64,000 nt of DNA from Proteus alimentorum (GTDB lineage Bacteria > Pseudomonadota > Gammaproteobacteria > Enterobacterales > Enterobacteriaceae), in assembly GCF_002607735.1 (NCBI RefSeq), contig NZ_NBVR01000031.1, positions 186,001 to 250,000 on the forward strand. Reading direction: 5' to 3'. Below, piece by piece: positions 1-9,423 of this stretch. Numbering within the stretch: position 1 is the first letter of the stretch; every line of letters starts with the position of its first letter. Below the pieces are notes generated by a model that was not told where the DNA came from, ran no database searches, and was given only the letters and a program-made list of their open reading frames with translations. The position numbers and the translations under genes were made by a program.

Positions 1-1244
1 CATTGCTGATTTTAATCAGTGTGGGTCTGTTAATCGGCACATGGATGATTGGTGGCACCATTCCACTGATGATCTATTACGGTTTAAAAATGATCAGCCC
101 AGAAATGCTTTATGTCACGGCATTATTGGTCACATCGTTAGTATCCGTCTGCACAGGCACTTCATGGGGTTCAGCAGGAACCATCGGTGTTGCCTTTATG
201 GGCGTTGCCGTCGGTATGGATGCAAACCTTGCTGCAACCGCCGGTGCCGTAGTGGCGGGTGCCTACTTTGGTGACAAACTATCACCATTATCAGGTGATA
301 CCAACCTTGCTGCTATGGCTGCAAGGATCGACCTCTATCAACATATTTGGCATTTACTTTACACCACACTGCCTTCGCTGATTTTAACCGCGATTGTGAT
401 GACGGTTTATGGCATGAACGGTGATTTAGCTGGCCAAGGTGTGCCGGAAAAAGTGACATTAATTACAAATGGTCTTGAGAGTGTTTATAACTTCAATTTA
501 ATCCTTCTCATTCCTGTATTAGTGATTTTATATGGTTCAGTAACGAAGAAACCCACTATCCCAGTGATGTTGGCCTCTGCTGCCATTGCGATGTTTAACG
601 CTTATCTTATTCAAGGTTTTGGCTTACATGACATCGTAAAAAGTGCAGTTGATGGCTTTAATGTCTCGATGATCCAAGGGAAAGAAGTGCCGGAATTATT
701 AGGTAACTTACTAAACCGTGGTGGCATGAACTCGATGATGAGCACCCTGCTTATCTGTTTCTGCGCCCTCTCTTTTGCTGGGACTTTATCGTTAAGTGGC
801 GCATTAGAAGTGATTGTCCATGCATTGTTAAAAATGGTTCACTCAACCGGTTCAATGATCTTAGCCACAATTGCTTGTGGACTAACCATGATTGGTGTGA
901 CCTGCAATGGACAAATCTCAATCCTTATTCCTATCGAAATGTTACGCGGTGCCTACATCGAACGAGGCTTACACCCTAAAAATCTTGCTCGTACCGTAGA
1001 AGACTCCGCCACTATCTTTGAACCCATTTTACCGTGGACAGCCGCAGGTGCTTATATGGCAGGTACATTAGGTGTTGCAACCTTAAGTTACTTACCTTGG
1101 GCTGTATTGTGCTGGAGTGGCATCTTCTTTGCCATGCTATGGGGGTTCACGGGCTTTGGTATTGCCAAATTAACACCAGAAGAGCAGGAAGAGATGACTG
1201 CTGAGCTTGAATCACATTCAGAATTACAACTTGATACTAAATAA
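1..1244 (+). CDS. nhaC: NhaC-family Na+/H+ antiporter, 5' end outside window
   Basis: Inner-membrane antiporter expected to exchange Na+ for H+. About 413 codons are visible. The frame is open to the left edge with no convincing start, and family members are about 460-480 residues, so the N-terminus lies outside the window. Family signatures seen are [16 protein letters not shown] near visible residue 52 and [18 protein letters not shown] near residue 86, followed by many hydrophobic helices and a Glu-rich cytoplasmic tail. The stop codon is only 10 bases from the xylA start, so the gene probably shares a transcript with xylAB. A role in xylose use, for example restoring the ion gradient used by a sugar symporter, is inference. 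Confidence 0.9.
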   Translation, partial: LLILISVGLLIGTWMIGGTIPLMIYYGLKMISPEMLYVTALLVTSLVSVCTGTSWGSAGTIGVAFMGVAVGMDANLAATAGAVVAGAYFGDKLSPLSGDTNLAAMAARIDLYQHIWHLLYTTLPSLILTAIVMTVYGMNGDLAGQGVPEKVTLITNGLESVYNFNLILLIPVLVILYGSVTKKPTIPVMLASAAIAMFNAYLIQGFGLHDIVKSAVDGFNVSMIQGKEVPELLGNLLNRGGMNSMMSTLLICFCALSFAGTLSLSGALEVIVHALLKMVHSTGSMILATIACGLTMIGVTCNGQISILIPIEMLRGAYIERGLHPKNLARTVEDSATIFEPILPWTAAGAYMAGTLGVATLSYLPWAVLCWSGIFFAMLWGFTGFGIAKLTPEEQEEMTAELESHSELQLDTK

Positions 1245-1254
1245 GGACGGTTCC

Positions 1255-2571
1255 ATGTCTTACTTTGATAAAATTGAACAAATTCAATATGAAGGCACAA
1301 CAAGCGATAATCCATTAGCCTTTCGTTACTATAATCCTGATGAGATTATTTTAGGTAAGAGAATGGAAGATCATCTAAGATTTGCCGCCTGTTATTGGCA
1401 TAATTTCTGTTGGAATGGTGCTGATATGTTTGGTATCGGTACTTTTGATAGACCGTGGCAAACATCGGGTGAAGCCTTAGAGCAAGCAAAACGCAAAGCT
1501 GATGTTGCCTTTGAATTCTTTCATAAGCTCAATGTTCCTTTCTACTGTTTTCATGATATCGATGTTATTTCTGAAGGCAATAACATCAATGAATATATCT
1601 CTAATATGGCGGCGATCACCGATGTATTAGCGAAAAAACAAGAAGAAACCAACGTTAAGTTATTATGGGGAACGGCAAACTGCTTCACTCATCCTCGTTA
1701 TGGTGCAGGTGCTGCAACTAACCCTGATCCAGACGTTTTTGCATGGGCCGCGACACAAGTTTGTGAAGCGATGAAAGCGACAAAAGCGCTGGGCGGCGAA
1801 AACTATGTATTATGGGGCGGACGTGAAGGCTATGAAACCCTATTAAATACAGATTTACGCCAAGAAAGAGAGCAAATTGGCCGTTTTATGCAGATGGTTG
1901 TTGAACACAAACATAAAATTGGTTTCCAAGGCACATTACTGATTGAACCCAAACCACAAGAGCCGACAAAACATCAGTATGACTATGATACTGCGACTGT
2001 TTATGGTTTCTTAAAACAGTTTGGTCTTGAAAAAGAAGTTAAAGTAAACATTGAAGCCAACCACGCAACATTAGCAGGACATAGCTTCCACCATGAAATT
2101 GCGACTGCTATTGCATTAGGTATTTTAGGCTCTGTTGATGCGAACCGTGGCGATCCTCAATTAGGTTGGGATACAGACCAATTCCCAAATAGCGTAGAAG
2201 AAAATGCACTCGTGATGTATGAAATTCTTAAATCCGGTGGATTTACAACGGGTGGTTTAAACTTTGATGCTAAAGTTCGTCGTCAAAGTAATGATAAATA
2301 TGATCTGTTCTACGGGCATATCTCAGGAATGGACACAATGGCAATGGCATTACGCATTGCAGCAAGAATGATCCAAGATGGTGGTCTTGATAAATTTACG
2401 GCACAGCGTTATTCAGGCTGGAGCGCGGAGTTTGGTCAAAATATCTTACAAGGTAAATTAAGCCTTGAAGATGTGGCGAAATATGCACAAAACAATACGT
2501 TAGCGCCACAGTTACAAAGTGGGCGCCAAGAAATGCTAGAAAGTTTAGTGAATCGCTATATTTTTGGTTAA
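1255..2571 (+). CDS. xylA: xylose isomerase
   Basis: Cytoplasmic enzyme converting D-xylose to D-xylulose, the first step of xylose catabolism. The 438-residue product aligns along its length with E. coli XylA as I recall it. It has the catalytic His/Asp stretch CFHDIDV near residue 100, the metal-binding [10 protein letters not shown] segment, [10 protein letters not shown] and DANRGD. ATG 1255 was chosen because AAGGA at 1243-1247 precedes it and the product then begins [14 protein letters not shown] like the family; an upstream in-frame extension overlaps nhaC and has no such support. It is followed by a strong hairpin and then xylB. Confidence 0.97.
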   Translation: MSYFDKIEQIQYEGTTSDNPLAFRYYNPDEIILGKRMEDHLRFAACYWHNFCWNGADMFGIGTFDRPWQTSGEALEQAKRKADVAFEFFHKLNVPFYCFHDIDVISEGNNINEYISNMAAITDVLAKKQEETNVKLLWGTANCFTHPRYGAGAATNPDPDVFAWAATQVCEAMKATKALGGENYVLWGGREGYETLLNTDLRQEREQIGRFMQMVVEHKHKIGFQGTLLIEPKPQEPTKHQYDYDTATVYGFLKQFGLEKEVKVNIEANHATLAGHSFHHEIATAIALGILGSVDANRGDPQLGWDTDQFPNSVEENALVMYEILKSGGFTTGGLNFDAKVRRQSNDKYDLFYGHISGMDTMAMALRIAARMIQDGGLDKFTAQRYSGWSAEFGQNILQGKLSLEDVAKYAQNNTLAPQLQSGRQEMLESLVNRYIFG

Positions 2572-2586
2572 TGGCATAAACGTAAT

Positions 2587-2612
2587 AACACAGCGGGTTT
2601 TCCGCTGTGTTT
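2587..2612 (+). terminator. intercistronic hairpin between xylA and xylB
   Basis: A perfect 10-bp stem (AACACAGCGG / CCGCTGTGTT) with a 5-base loop, followed by TTATTAATTA. It sits in the 72-base gap between xylA and xylB. It may be a partial terminator or an RNA-stabilising hairpin that lowers xylB relative to xylA. Confidence 0.6.
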
Positions 2613-2643
2613 ATTAATTAGATACAGATCATGAGGTAACTTC

Positions 2644-4098
2644 ATGTATTTAGGGCTAGATTTAGGCACTTCAAGCGTTAAAGCGATCATCATGAATGAG
2701 CAAGGTGACGTTGTTGCCAGTCATTCCGTTTCTTTAGCAATATCACGCCCTCATCCTCAATGGTCAGAGCAAGATCCGCAGCAATGGTGGCAAGCAACGG
2801 AAGACGCTATTCTTCAACTTGGACGCAATTACTCCATGGATCAAATCGAGGCGATTGGGTTAAGCGGCCAGATGCATGGTGCTGTTTTACTTGATGCTCA
2901 ACAAGCGGTGCTACGTCCTGCGATCTTATGGAACGATGGTCGTAGTTTTAAACAGTGCCAAGCGCTTGAAGCGCAATATCCTCAGTTTAAAAAAATCACG
3001 GGTAATTTAGTGATGCCCGGCTTTACGGCACCAAAAATACAGTGGGTTGCTGAACATGAACCTGAAATCTTTCAACGCATTGAACATGTTTTATTACCTA
3101 AAGATTTTTTACGTTGGAAGATGAGCGGTAATTTTGCCAGTGATATGTCAGATTCAGCGGGTACGCTTTGGTTAGATATGCAAAAGCGAGATTGGAGTGA
3201 TGAGCTTTTAAATGCGACAGGTTTAACACGCCGCCAAATGCCCACATTGTTTGAAGGCAATCAAATAACGGGCTATCTATTGCCTGATATTGCTAAAAAA
3301 TGGCAGATGAACCAAGTACCTATTATTGCTGGTGGTGGTGATAATGCCGCGGGTGCAATGGGTGTCGGCGTTTATCAACCTGGTCAAGCGATGCTTTCTT
3401 TAGGCACTTCGGGTGTGTATTTTGTGGTTAGCGAAAAATTTCTCCAAAATAGTGATAATGCAGTACACAGTTTTTGTCATGCATTACCGAATACTTGGCA
3501 TTTAATGTCTGTGATGTTAAGTGCGGCATCATGTCTTGATTGGGTGTGTCAATTGACAGGGATTGAGAGTGTGAGTGCGATGTTTAAAGAAGTTGAACAT
3601 GCTACTTTTGCTGATAGCCCCCTCCTGTTTTTACCGTATCTTTCTGGTGAACGGACACCTTATAACAACCCGAATGCGAAAGGTGTCTTTTGGGGATTAA
3701 CCCATGAACATCAACGACCTGACTTATGCCAAGCTGTTCTTGAGGGGGTGAGTTTTGCGTTACGACAAGGGATTGAAGTTGCTGAAAATGCAGGTCAATT
3801 AGCTGATAATATTACATTAATTGGTGGCGGTGCCAGAAGTGAATATTGGCGGCAACTTCTGGCCGATATTACAGGAAAAACCCTTGATTATCGCCAAGGT
3901 GGTGATGTTGGCCCTGCACTTGGTGCAGCAAGGCTCGCACAATTAGCAGTAAACCCCGCTCATTCATCACACGTTATTCTTTCTCAACCTAAGCTTGAAA
4001 AACGCCATACACCAAATCTAGAAAAACATAAAACATACCAAAAAAAATATCATGCTTTTAAAAAGCTATATTCATTAATTGATACAATGGAAATATAG
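2644..4098 (+). CDS. xylB: xylulokinase
   Basis: FGGY-family sugar kinase that phosphorylates D-xylulose to xylulose 5-phosphate for the pentose phosphate pathway; cytoplasmic. The product is 484 residues, the normal length. The N-terminal phosphate loop DLGTSSVKAI starts near residue 6, the sugar-binding SGQMHGAV lies near residue 75, and the C-terminal ATP-binding GGGARSEYW lies near residue 395. GAGGTAAC just upstream of ATG 2644 is a good ribosome site. No xylR regulator or recognised xylose transporter is seen in the window, so either they lie left of it or xylose enters by another route. Confidence 0.96.
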   Translation: MYLGLDLGTSSVKAIIMNEQGDVVASHSVSLAISRPHPQWSEQDPQQWWQATEDAILQLGRNYSMDQIEAIGLSGQMHGAVLLDAQQAVLRPAILWNDGRSFKQCQALEAQYPQFKKITGNLVMPGFTAPKIQWVAEHEPEIFQRIEHVLLPKDFLRWKMSGNFASDMSDSAGTLWLDMQKRDWSDELLNATGLTRRQMPTLFEGNQITGYLLPDIAKKWQMNQVPIIAGGGDNAAGAMGVGVYQPGQAMLSLGTSGVYFVVSEKFLQNSDNAVHSFCHALPNTWHLMSVMLSAASCLDWVCQLTGIESVSAMFKEVEHATFADSPLLFLPYLSGERTPYNNPNAKGVFWGLTHEHQRPDLCQAVLEGVSFALRQGIEVAENAGQLADNITLIGGGARSEYWRQLLADITGKTLDYRQGGDVGPALGAARLAQLAVNPAHSSHVILSQPKLEKRHTPNLEKHKTYQKKYHAFKKLYSLIDTMEI

Positions 4099-4126
4099 CA
4101 ATATTGCGTCAATACCAGGGTAAAAG

Positions 4127-4163
4127 AATAGCGCCATCTTTAAAGGATTGGCGCTATTTTTTT
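4127..4163 (+). terminator. rho-independent terminator after xylB
   Basis: Stem AATAGCGCCA / TGGCGCTATT with a 12-base loop, followed directly by a run of T. It lies 29 bases after the xylB stop and probably ends the nhaC-xylAB transcript. Confidence 0.85.
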
Positions 4164-4324
4164 ATTTGATTTTAATTAACTCTCTTTGTGTTTAAAAATT
4201 AAGCAAAAATAAAAGTATAAATTACTAATATTAGTTTTCACTTAAAGTCAATAATCACTCTAGTTCTGATAATATAAAAGGCAATATTAATTGCTTAGCC
4301 CTGAAATAAATCAAGGCTAATGAA

Positions 4325-4348
4325 ATGAGTTAATGAGTTAATGAGTTA
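4325..4348. repeat. 3 x 8-bp tandem repeat ATGAGTTA
   Basis: Three exact adjacent copies of ATGAGTTA. The last copy runs into the stop codon of the small minus-strand gene that ends at 4346. This is a likely slippage site; no function is evident. Confidence 0.8.
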
Positions 4349-4609
4349 ACGGTATCCCCGTGTATGATTTTGGGCTGACCAACTATAGGTTTCATCACTC
4401 GGGGCTAGTTTTTGCTTCTTTTTGAGGGCTTGTGCTTTTTTAGTGGCTTTTTCAACTTCGAGGGAGATTTCGGTAATAATGGAATCTTTGACTTTATTCA
4501 TTTCGGCGTTAGTTAACTCTCGCCCTAATTTCTTTCTCTCTTGACCTATTCGGGTTCTGACTCGCATTTGTTGGGCATCTGTCATTTCTTGGAGTGTCAA
4601 TTTCTTCAT
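4346..4609 (-). CDS. small DUF3811 (YjbD-like) protein
   Basis: Cytoplasmic 87-residue basic protein with no signal peptide or membrane segment. It starts MKKLTLQEMTDAQQ, has a charged helical centre (EISLEVEKATKKAQALKKKQ) and ends SWSAQNHTRGYR. The overall pattern, especially the start, the GRELTNAE segment and the SWSA...TRG end, resembles the enterobacterial YjbD/DUF3811 family as I remember it. No biochemical role is known to me. The lysine-rich helix could be a short coiled coil. It is a monocistronic gene in a gap between the xyl genes and the lyase gene. Confidence 0.6.
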   Translation of the reverse strand: MKKLTLQEMTDAQQMRVRTRIGQERKKLGRELTNAEMNKVKDSIITEISLEVEKATKKAQALKKKQKLAPSDETYSWSAQNHTRGYR

Positions 4610-4718
4610 TCTATTACCCTACTTATGTTGAGTGAGGAACTATTAATATAGCATCATTAAGGCACCTCACCATCACTATTTTTTAAAATTGGGTCTTTAA
4701 TTTCTTATTGTATTGAGA

Positions 4719-4750
4719 ATGCATTACGCTGAAATAAATGCGTAATGCAT
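4719..4750. repeat. inverted repeat downstream of the threonine aldolase-like gene
   Basis: An 11-bp perfect inverted repeat (ATGCATTACGC / GCGTAATGCAT) with a 10-base loop just past the lyase stop codon. It has no U-run on the minus strand, so it is a weak terminator or an mRNA 3' stabiliser. Confidence 0.5.
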
Positions 4751-4761
4751 AAATGAAAAAC

Positions 4762-5787
4762 TTAAGCTAATTGTAGAAATGTGGCTTTAAATCCATCAAT
4801 ATCTTGTTGCGTTGTTGCCCAAGAAGTACAAAGACGTAAACAACTCAAATTAGGATCTTCAAGTAAAACGCGATGAAAAACAAAGTGCTGAGTTAATTTT
4901 TCTGCAATTGTATTTGGCAAAATAACAAAAACTTGGTTAGATTCTGGCGGTGCTAAAAAATCAAAACCTTGTGCAGTAAAGAATTCAGTTAATTGTGATG
5001 CCATTTCATTAAGGTGTTTACCTAATTTAAAATAGAGATCATCTTTAAATAAAGCTTCAAATTGCGCGCCTAACAACCAACCTTTCGCTTGTAATCCCCC
5101 TTTTTGTTTTAAGCTAAAACGAAAATCAGATTTGAGTGCTGGGTGACAAATCACTAGCGTTTCAGCTGACATCGCCCCAATTTTTGTGCCACCAATATAA
5201 AAAGCATCCGTTAAGCTGGCAATATCTTCAATAGTCAGATCACTTTGTGCTGACATGAGTCCTGCTGCTAAACGCGCACCATCAAGGTACAACCACAAAT
5301 TATTTTCGTTACAGAAATCACGTAGCGCTTGCAATTCTGCTTTACGATAGACCGTACCAATTTCTGTGGCATTCGTTATATAAACAAGCTTAGGTTGTAC
5401 CCAATGCTCATCATTATGCTCTGCAAGAATAGGTTTTAACAATGCGGGGGTTAATTTGCCATCAGCGGAAAATGTTGTAATAACTTTATGTCCTGTTGCT
5501 TCAATAGCACCTGTTTCATGTGTAGCAATATGCCCAGTACTGACAGAAATAACCGCTTGGTGTGGACGTAAAAAATGAGAGATAGCAGTTAAATTAGTAA
5601 TGGTACCACCATTAAAAAAGTGGATATCCGCATCAGGTTGTTGAATACGCTGTTTTATTGATTGAGCAGCTTGATGACAAAGCTTATCCATGCCATATCC
5701 ATCATAGCGTTGTCCCACTGTATCAGTGATTGCCTTCATGACCGCAGGGTGTGCAATTTCATTATAATCATTTTGGAAGCGGTACAT
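4762..5787 (-). CDS. threonine aldolase-family PLP lyase
   Basis: Fold-type I PLP enzyme of the beta-eliminating lyase/threonine aldolase family, 341 residues and cytoplasmic, expected to cleave L-threonine or allo-threonine to glycine and acetaldehyde. Features seen are NGGTITNLTAI (cofactor region) near residue 59, THETGAIEATGHK with the ring-stacking His near 110, the cofactor-Asp motif YLDGARLA near 166, and YIGGTKIGAM near 196 with the expected Schiff-base lysine. The start MYRFQNDYNEIAHP differs from E. coli LtaE, so this is a different subgroup and substrate specificity is uncertain. Monocistronic. Confidence 0.8.
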   Translation of the reverse strand: MYRFQNDYNEIAHPAVMKAITDTVGQRYDGYGMDKLCHQAAQSIKQRIQQPDADIHFFNGGTITNLTAISHFLRPHQAVISVSTGHIATHETGAIEATGHKVITTFSADGKLTPALLKPILAEHNDEHWVQPKLVYITNATEIGTVYRKAELQALRDFCNENNLWLYLDGARLAAGLMSAQSDLTIEDIASLTDAFYIGGTKIGAMSAETLVICHPALKSDFRFSLKQKGGLQAKGWLLGAQFEALFKDDLYFKLGKHLNEMASQLTEFFTAQGFDFLAPPESNQVFVILPNTIAEKLTQHFVFHRVLLEDPNLSCLRLCTSWATTQQDIDGFKATFLQLA

Positions 5788-5830
5788 GTGTTCTCCTGTC
5801 GAATGTTGTGTTTTTATCGTGTTTTATAAA

Positions 5831-5881
5831 GAAAAACGCTCTACATCTAATCAATACAAAGATTGAATGTAAAGCGCTTTA
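5831..5881 (-). terminator. terminator after the yegD-like gene
   Basis: A long imperfect hairpin. Read on the minus strand, AAAGCGC.TTACAT pairs with ATGTAGAGCG.TTT and ends GCGTTTTTC. It lies 33 bases beyond the chaperone stop codon. Confidence 0.6.
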
Positions 5882-5913
5882 ATATATTGAAAAAGCCAGT
5901 TATTTAAAACCGA

Positions 5914-7266
5914 TTATTTAAAACAAACGTCGCCCCAACGTGCTAATCCTGCGGTGACGGAGCCAAAGTCATTACCTTTAACAATAGGAACATTGGGTAA
6001 CTGTTGTTCTATAGCTCGGCATAGAATAGGCGAACGTGCCGAACCTCCCGTCATAAAGACCGCGTCGGGTTTTATTCCCCCTTGCTTTACCGCATCATTA
6101 ACCAATTCAATCATTTTGCTTTTTGGCGATTCAATAGATTCAACCATCTGATCATGTTCGATAGTTAATTCTAAGGTTTCACTTAATAAGGCGATATTAG
6201 CAATATATTCAGGAGAGTCTGATAAGGCAATTTTAGCCTCTTCAGCACGTCGAACAATGCTATAACCCAATGTTTCATTATAGACTTCAATAAGACGTGT
6301 TATTTTTTCAGGCTCTTTTGCATCCCGTCTTAGCTGATTTAATACAGCAAGGTTTTGACGAGAATAAAATTCTTTTTGTGCTTCTACATTATTAATCGCA
6401 ATAGGATCCCAGAACTGTTTCAGCGGTAATTTAATACCTGAAGACGTTAACCCTGTCATACCAAATAATGGCATAAGCTGTTTAAAAGCAAGATAAATAT
6501 CGAGATCATTACCACCAACACGTTGTCCACTATGGGCAAGTAATGTATTTGAACGGTCGGTTTTGCCTTGGTAACTTGGCCCCATTTGAATTAACGAGCA
6601 GTCAGTTGTACCTCCCCCAATATCAACGACTAATACCGTTTGGTCTTTCGTTAACGTCGATTCATATTCAAGCCCAGCAGCAACAGGTTCAAATTCAAAC
6701 ATAATATTCTTAAAGCCAGCTCTTTTAGCTGCACGGATAAGAATACTTTCAGCTTGCCTATTTGAAGCATCGCCACCTAACCCATTAAAGTTAATAGGTT
6801 TGCCGATAACGGTATCGGTGATCGCTTCTTGTGTGCTTTTTTCTGCTTGGTGCTTAATATTTGCCATCATGGCGCAAACTAAATCTTCAAAGAAGCTAAT
6901 TTGTATGTCATGTAGCCCTGAGGCACCTAAGAAGGATTTAGGTGATTTAACGTAATAGACATCACGAGGATCACGTAGGTATAAACTTAATGCAGATTGT
7001 CCGAAAAGAATATCTTCAGGAACTAATTCAATATCTTCTTCTCGATTAAACGCGATCGACTTTCTTAGTAATTGTTCGCCAACTTCACTGGAAGGTTTAA
7101 TATTTAAATGGCGAAATAAGTGCTCAGAAACAGATTCACGGGTTGGCGCACAAAGGGTTGATGGAATATACACATCATTACCTTCTAAAGGCAAAAGAGT
7201 GGGTTTTCCCTCTTTCATCATTGCAACAGAACAATTTGATGTTCCGTAGTCAAAGCCAATAAACAT
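5914..7266 (-). CDS. yegD: Hsp70-family chaperone-like protein YegD
   Basis: Actin/Hsp70-fold ATPase of 450 residues that lacks the usual DnaK peptide-binding domain, as is typical of YegD; cytoplasmic. Motifs in order are phosphate-1 GFDYGTSNCSVAMM at residues 4-17, phosphate-2 VVDIGGGTTDCSL near 213, and adenosine motif FMTGGSARSP near 411. The product ends soon after the nucleotide-binding fold. The client or partner is not known to me. It is transcribed alone, away from a small acidic protein gene, with its own terminator. Confidence 0.9.
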   Translation of the reverse strand: MFIGFDYGTSNCSVAMMKEGKPTLLPLEGNDVYIPSTLCAPTRESVSEHLFRHLNIKPSSEVGEQLLRKSIAFNREEDIELVPEDILFGQSALSLYLRDPRDVYYVKSPKSFLGASGLHDIQISFFEDLVCAMMANIKHQAEKSTQEAITDTVIGKPINFNGLGGDASNRQAESILIRAAKRAGFKNIMFEFEPVAAGLEYESTLTKDQTVLVVDIGGGTTDCSLIQMGPSYQGKTDRSNTLLAHSGQRVGGNDLDIYLAFKQLMPLFGMTGLTSSGIKLPLKQFWDPIAINNVEAQKEFYSRQNLAVLNQLRRDAKEPEKITRLIEVYNETLGYSIVRRAEEAKIALSDSPEYIANIALLSETLELTIEHDQMVESIESPKSKMIELVNDAVKQGGIKPDAVFMTGGSARSPILCRAIEQQLPNVPIVKGNDFGSVTAGLARWGDVCFK

Positions 7267-7466
7267 TCAGCCTCCCCAATAGACTTCATTAAAAAAAGAC
7301 TGAGCACTCTACATCAAGCTTTTTGCAATTACCACCAGATTATGAGGCTTAAAAGAGAGAAAATAAGTGAAGTTATCTAGCTCATTAGAGGCTTATAATG
7401 CCTGAAATGATATTAAGAATGGTTGTAAAACAATCTAAAGACTTATCTCAGGAAAGAGTAAAAAAT

Positions 7467-7943
7467 ATGAATACAATTCACTTATGTATACTAGGAATTT
7501 CAGGCTATGAAGGGCCTGATTTTATTTTAGGTGTTTTTGATAATGAAGATACGGCTGAAAAAGCAAAAACGGCATTCATTAAAGATAATCAAAGCGAAGA
7601 CAATCAAGTTAAAGTGCTCACTGAAAAAGAGCGATGGATAGAAATCGAAGATGTAAAATTAAACAGTTTTAGCTGTGATATCCCCCTTTCCGATTTTTAT
7701 TACCCTGTTTCACGGTTTAGTGAAGGTTTTGGTCAGATCTATCGTGATATTGAAGCCATTTTTGATAACTATGAAAATGCGCTCGCCAAATTAGAACAAC
7801 TCGAAAAAGAGTATGATGAGTCTGATGCCTCATTCCCTGAATATTTTGCGATTGAAAAGCTACAAGCAAATCAAATTAATACTAAAACCTTAGCACAGTG
7901 GCTAGATGATGACTTTTTCGGCGATGATAACCGTTTATTGTGA
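7467..7943 (+). CDS. hypothetical acidic protein
   Basis: I do not recognise this protein. It has 158 residues and is very rich in Asp and Glu, with no signal peptide or membrane helix. It opens MNTIHLCILGISGYEG and ends in the acidic tail DDDFFGDDNRLL. ATG 7467 is preferred because AGGAAAG lies about 10 bases upstream; an in-frame ATG at 7398 would add 23 residues of unconvincing sequence. Its last 9 bases overlap the tail of the convergent LysR gene. The composition suggests a soluble cytoplasmic protein. Confidence 0.7.
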   Translation: MNTIHLCILGISGYEGPDFILGVFDNEDTAEKAKTAFIKDNQSEDNQVKVLTEKERWIEIEDVKLNSFSCDIPLSDFYYPVSRFSEGFGQIYRDIEAIFDNYENALAKLEQLEKEYDESDASFPEYFAIEKLQANQINTKTLAQWLDDDFFGDDNRLL

Positions 7944-8867
7944 TGATTTTCTTTCGATGCTGCGTTGGTAGTCGCTATTTGAACCGAATTGTTCTTTTAA
8001 GAAATCAACAAATAGCGTTATCTTACGAGGAAGGTTTTTCTTGTCAGGATAAACTGCATAAATAAAGTGCTTAGGTAAATCAAAGGATGCCAAAATAGGA
8101 ATAAGCTTTTTATTTGTGTTTGATAAGTCTGTGTGGGTAATAAAATGTGGAAGTAAGGCGATACCTATCCCTTGTAAAACAGCTTGTAATAATGCCTCGC
8201 TGTTATTAACACGATAGCTACCTTTAGGAATATGGCTATATTTTTTACCTTTTTGATAAAAAATCCACTCCATGCCAGCTTGATATAATGAATACGATAA
8301 GCAATTGTGATTTTTTAGCTCAGAAACTTGCATAGGCTCACCATATTTATCAAGGTATTCTGAAGAGGCGTAAAGCTGGCTATAACAAGGTGATAATTGA
8401 CGTGCTATTAATGATGAATCGGGTAATTCACCAATTCTAATTGCAAGATCGTATCCTTCTGCGACTAAATCCGTTACTTTGTCATCAAATAAAAGTTGTA
8501 CATCCAGTTCGGGGTATTTCTGCATAAATAAAGGCATTATCTTAGCAATATGTAACGTACCAAATGACATAGGAGCCGAAATTTTAATGCTACCTTTTGC
8601 TTTATCGCTAAATTGTGAAACGGCCTCTTCTGCCATTACAGCTAACTTATAAGACTCTCGAATATAACCAATATAAACAATTCCCTCTTCAGTTAAACTG
8701 ACACTTCTTGTCGTTCGATGAAATAAGCGTACACCTAACTTCTCTTCTATACCTTGGATAGCCTTACTGACTGCCGATTTTGTCATATTTAATGTTTTGG
8801 CAGCTTGGGTAATACTCAGGTGTTCAGCTACAGCAATCAGGATGGGAAAGGCATTCATATCATTCAT
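7935..8867 (-). CDS. LysR-family transcriptional regulator
   Basis: Regulator of 310 residues. The N-terminal winged helix-turn-helix (residues about 5-62) contains LSITQAAKTLNMTKSAVSKA and RLFHRTTRSVSLTEEG. A periplasmic-binding-protein-like effector domain follows from about residue 88 (GSIKISAPMSFG). ATG 8867 has AGGT upstream on the minus strand. It is divergent from a two-gene small-DMT transporter across a gap of about 97 bases, the usual arrangement in which a LysR protein controls its neighbour. The effector is unknown. Confidence 0.92.
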   Translation of the reverse strand: MNDMNAFPILIAVAEHLSITQAAKTLNMTKSAVSKAIQGIEEKLGVRLFHRTTRSVSLTEEGIVYIGYIRESYKLAVMAEEAVSQFSDKAKGSIKISAPMSFGTLHIAKIMPLFMQKYPELDVQLLFDDKVTDLVAEGYDLAIRIGELPDSSLIARQLSPCYSQLYASSEYLDKYGEPMQVSELKNHNCLSYSLYQAGMEWIFYQKGKKYSHIPKGSYRVNNSEALLQAVLQGIGIALLPHFITHTDLSNTNKKLIPILASFDLPKHFIYAVYPDKKNLPRKITLFVDFLKEQFGSNSDYQRSIERKSSQ

Positions 8868-8964
8868 ATTGTCAACCTAGAGTAAACAGTGTGTTTTCTT
8901 GCCAGTATTATCGAAAAGGAATATTTTAATTCACACAAAAAATGATTTATATAGACTTAATGTT

Positions 8965-9420
8965 ATGAATAACAAGTATATTCTCTCTCTTATTGCAATT
9001 TTTTCTGGTGTTTTACTTTCATTAATGATTATGAGTAATAGTTACTTGGCCAGTTTTACAACGCCATTAACCGCATCATGGATAACACACGGCATAGGGA
9101 CTATTTTCTCTTTAATTATATATATTTTATATTTAAGAAAGAATCAACAGAGCAAAAAAAACAATAATAAAATAAAAATTTTATGGTATTTAGGTGGTAT
9201 ACCTGGGACATTTACGGTGTTATTAGCTGCAATTACAGTAAATAGCGTATTGTCGCTTTCTGGTAGCATTATTTTAATGATAACAGGGCAAATTCTTTTT
9301 AGCGTTATTGTTGATGCAATGGGATGGTTTGGCGTTGAAAAAAGAAAAATCACCTTACGTGATTTATTTATGTGCCTTTTACTTATTTCTGGTAGTGCAT
9401 TATTAATTATAGGTAGATAA
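8965..9420 (+). CDS. DUF606/YdcZ-type small DMT transporter subunit A
   Basis: Inner-membrane protein of 151 residues with about five hydrophobic helices (residues 4-24, 33-55, 72-92, 96-115 and 132-150) and the internal motif SLSGSIILMITGQILFS typical of the YdcZ family. ATG 8965 gives the family length; an upstream TTG extension adds a hydrophilic leader and is rejected. Its stop lies four bases before the start of a second protein of the same type, so the two probably form a heteromer with paired inverted topology. Substrate unknown; probably controlled by the divergent LysR regulator. Confidence 0.85.
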   Translation: MNNKYILSLIAIFSGVLLSLMIMSNSYLASFTTPLTASWITHGIGTIFSLIIYILYLRKNQQSKKNNNKIKILWYLGGIPGTFTVLLAAITVNSVLSLSGSIILMITGQILFSVIVDAMGWFGVEKRKITLRDLFMCLLLISGSALLIIGR

Positions 9421-9423
9421 CTA

